Assembly: GCF_001039005.1 (NCBI RefSeq)
Contig: NZ_LDWR01000026.1
Location: 51,806 to 115,805 of the forward strand
Source of the DNA: Burkholderia cepacia
GTDB lineage: Bacteria > Pseudomonadota > Gammaproteobacteria > Burkholderiales > Burkholderiaceae
Length of the DNA stretch: 64,000 bases
Direction of reading: 5' to 3'
The notes under the pieces were generated by a model. It saw only the letters and a program-made list of their open reading frames with translations. It ran no database searches and was not told the DNA's origin. Below are positions 63,201 through 64,000 of this stretch, piece by piece. The number at the start of each line of letters is the position of its first letter. Position 1 is the stretch's first letter. The translations under genes were made by a program, and so were the position numbers.

Positions 63201-63708
63201 GAACAGTGCAGGAGACGGAATGCTGAAGACACCGACCGCCAGCGCATGCAGACAAGCGCCCAGGATCGGGACGAATGGCGATATTACCCCGAAGGGCTTG
63301 CTCCCCGCTCTGCCGGGCATGTCGTGCGAATGCACTTTATGCGCATAGATTTCTGCGACGAATTCGCGCTGCGTTCGCTGAGTGACGCCCACGATCAGGT
63401 CGACACAAGGTGCCGAAGGATGGGGAAATGAGGCAGGAGGTCGTTCGCGAGAACGCGCCATTTATCGGTCATTGCCGATGAACGTCGCTCATCACCGGTC
63501 ATCGCTACATCGTCGTTGGATGCACCGACGTCAGCTCGATGCTGACTGGAGTCGCATTGATGTGGCGCCAGAGGGAAGCATCTGGGGATTTCAGCGGGCA
63601 GCACTGCGGGTCGCTCAAGAACGGCAGCTATCTGGATCGATGCCATCGAAGCGCCAGCTCCGGCCGCACCGCCCTTCGCCGGCCCACGTGCATTTCTTCC
63701 GCCGAAAT
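63201..63708. other. Gap between efflux gene and rRNA operon
   Basis: About 500 bases without a convincing gene. Frames here (for example 63395-63712 on the minus strand) have no recognisable domain and odd composition. The promoter of the efflux gene should lie in its left part. Confidence 0.5.
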
Positions 63709-63709
63709 G

Positions 63710-63742
63710 CAAAAACCCCCGCCTTTCGGGCGGGGGTTCTTG
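63710..63742 (-). terminator. rRNA operon terminator
   Basis: CCCCCGCC-TTTC-GGGCGGGGG forms a strong stem. Read on the minus strand it lies just after the 5S rRNA and is followed by TTTTTG, as expected for rho-independent termination of the rRNA operon. Confidence 0.9.
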
Positions 63743-63751
63743 GCTTAGGGA

Positions 63752-63866
63752 GCCTGACGATTACCTACTTTCACACGGGAATCCGCACTATCATCGGCGT
63801 AGAGTCGTTTCACGGTCCTGTTCGGGATGGGAAGGGGTGGGACCGACTCGCTATGGTCATCAGGCA
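63752..63866 (-). rRNA. rrf: 5S ribosomal RNA
   Basis: The reverse strand begins TGCCTGATGACCATAGCGAG and ends GGTAATCGTCAGGC, with the conserved centre CCATCCCGAACAGGACCGTG. This is a complete betaproteobacterial 5S rRNA of about 115 bases. It lies between the 23S end and the operon terminator. Confidence 0.97.
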
Positions 63867-63944
63867 AAGAGGGTTGTCGCGTTGCTTCGCAGCGCGACCA
63901 ATCTTGGAAGAAGCAGTAATTTTGGGTTGTGAGACTTGTTATAG

Positions 63945-64000
63945 GATCAAGCCTTACGGGCAATTAGTATCAGTTAGCTGAACGCATTACTGCGCTTACA
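63945..64000 (-). rRNA. rrl: 23S ribosomal RNA, 3' end only
   Basis: The reverse strand of the last bases contains TTCAGCTAACTGATACTAAT followed by TGCCCGTAAGGCTTGATCC, the typical 3' end of Burkholderia 23S rRNA. The rest lies outside the window. The exact mature end is uncertain by a few bases. Confidence 0.93.

Noticed and set aside
63382..63981. 199-codon plus-strand frame at the right end
   Set aside because: It runs through the 5S rRNA and into the 23S end, so it is not a protein gene.

Overview
This window is GC-rich, densely coded chromosome from a Burkholderia-type betaproteobacterium. Protein families, codon usage and the 5S/23S rRNA sequences at the right end fit the Burkholderia cepacia group. 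The species call is an inference, because no database search was possible. Most of the window is ordinary metabolic, transport and regulatory core. Two patches, about 5.5-7.1 kb and 24.6-31 kb, are partly AT-richer and carry interbacterial-competition genes.

Layout. 1-5.4 kb: end of a LysE exporter, a GNAT acetyltransferase, a phosphoesterase, a small alpha/beta hydrolase, an OmpR-type two-component pair and an exported thioredoxin-like protein. 5.5-7.1 kb: an overlapping PAAR, Tae4-type amidase and membrane protein cassette that looks like a complete orphan type VI secretion effector module. 7.4-15.4 kb: a PaiB-like/MocR divergent pair, a class A penicillin-binding protein, a WG-repeat protein beside an exported ankyrin-like protein, and a SnoaL-like protein. 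15.4-21.1 kb: a purine salvage block (deaminase, base permease, LysR regulator, Tat-exported nucleoside hydrolase, porin). 21.3-24.4 kb: an L,D-transpeptidase and an MFS carrier. 24.6-30.8 kb: an Rhs toxin with an overlapping SUKH immunity gene. Behind it lie a displaced Rhs tip containing a stop codon, an imm11-like immunity gene and the tail of a second imm11-like gene. 31.3-33.8 kb: a large MscS channel. 33.9-39.8 kb: a lysine/pipecolate catabolic block (aldehyde dehydrogenase, amino acid permease, FAD oxidase, TetR). 39.9-50 kb: a phospholipase D-like protein, a DeoR regulator, a small conserved-looking protein, a DMT exporter, NadE, two acid-type serine peptidases (S10 and S53), and a LysE/Lrp pair. 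50-53.5 kb: LysR, ureohydrolase and an MHS transporter. 53.6-58.7 kb: metE/metR, then cbtAB behind a cobalamin riboswitch, and a histidine phosphatase-like gene. 58.8-63.2 kb: a PiT phosphate transporter with a Pho box, a 2OG-Fe(II) oxygenase and a DHA2 efflux pump. 63.7-64 kb: the 3' end of an rRNA operon on the minus strand (23S end, 5S, terminator).

The most interesting material is the two toxin/immunity regions. The Rhs locus keeps a readable record of tip exchange. The Tae4 cassette carries an integral-membrane candidate immunity protein. Secondary points are the self-consistent purine nucleoside block, the altered active-site motif of the histidine phosphatase next to the B12 riboswitch, and the paired acid peptidases.
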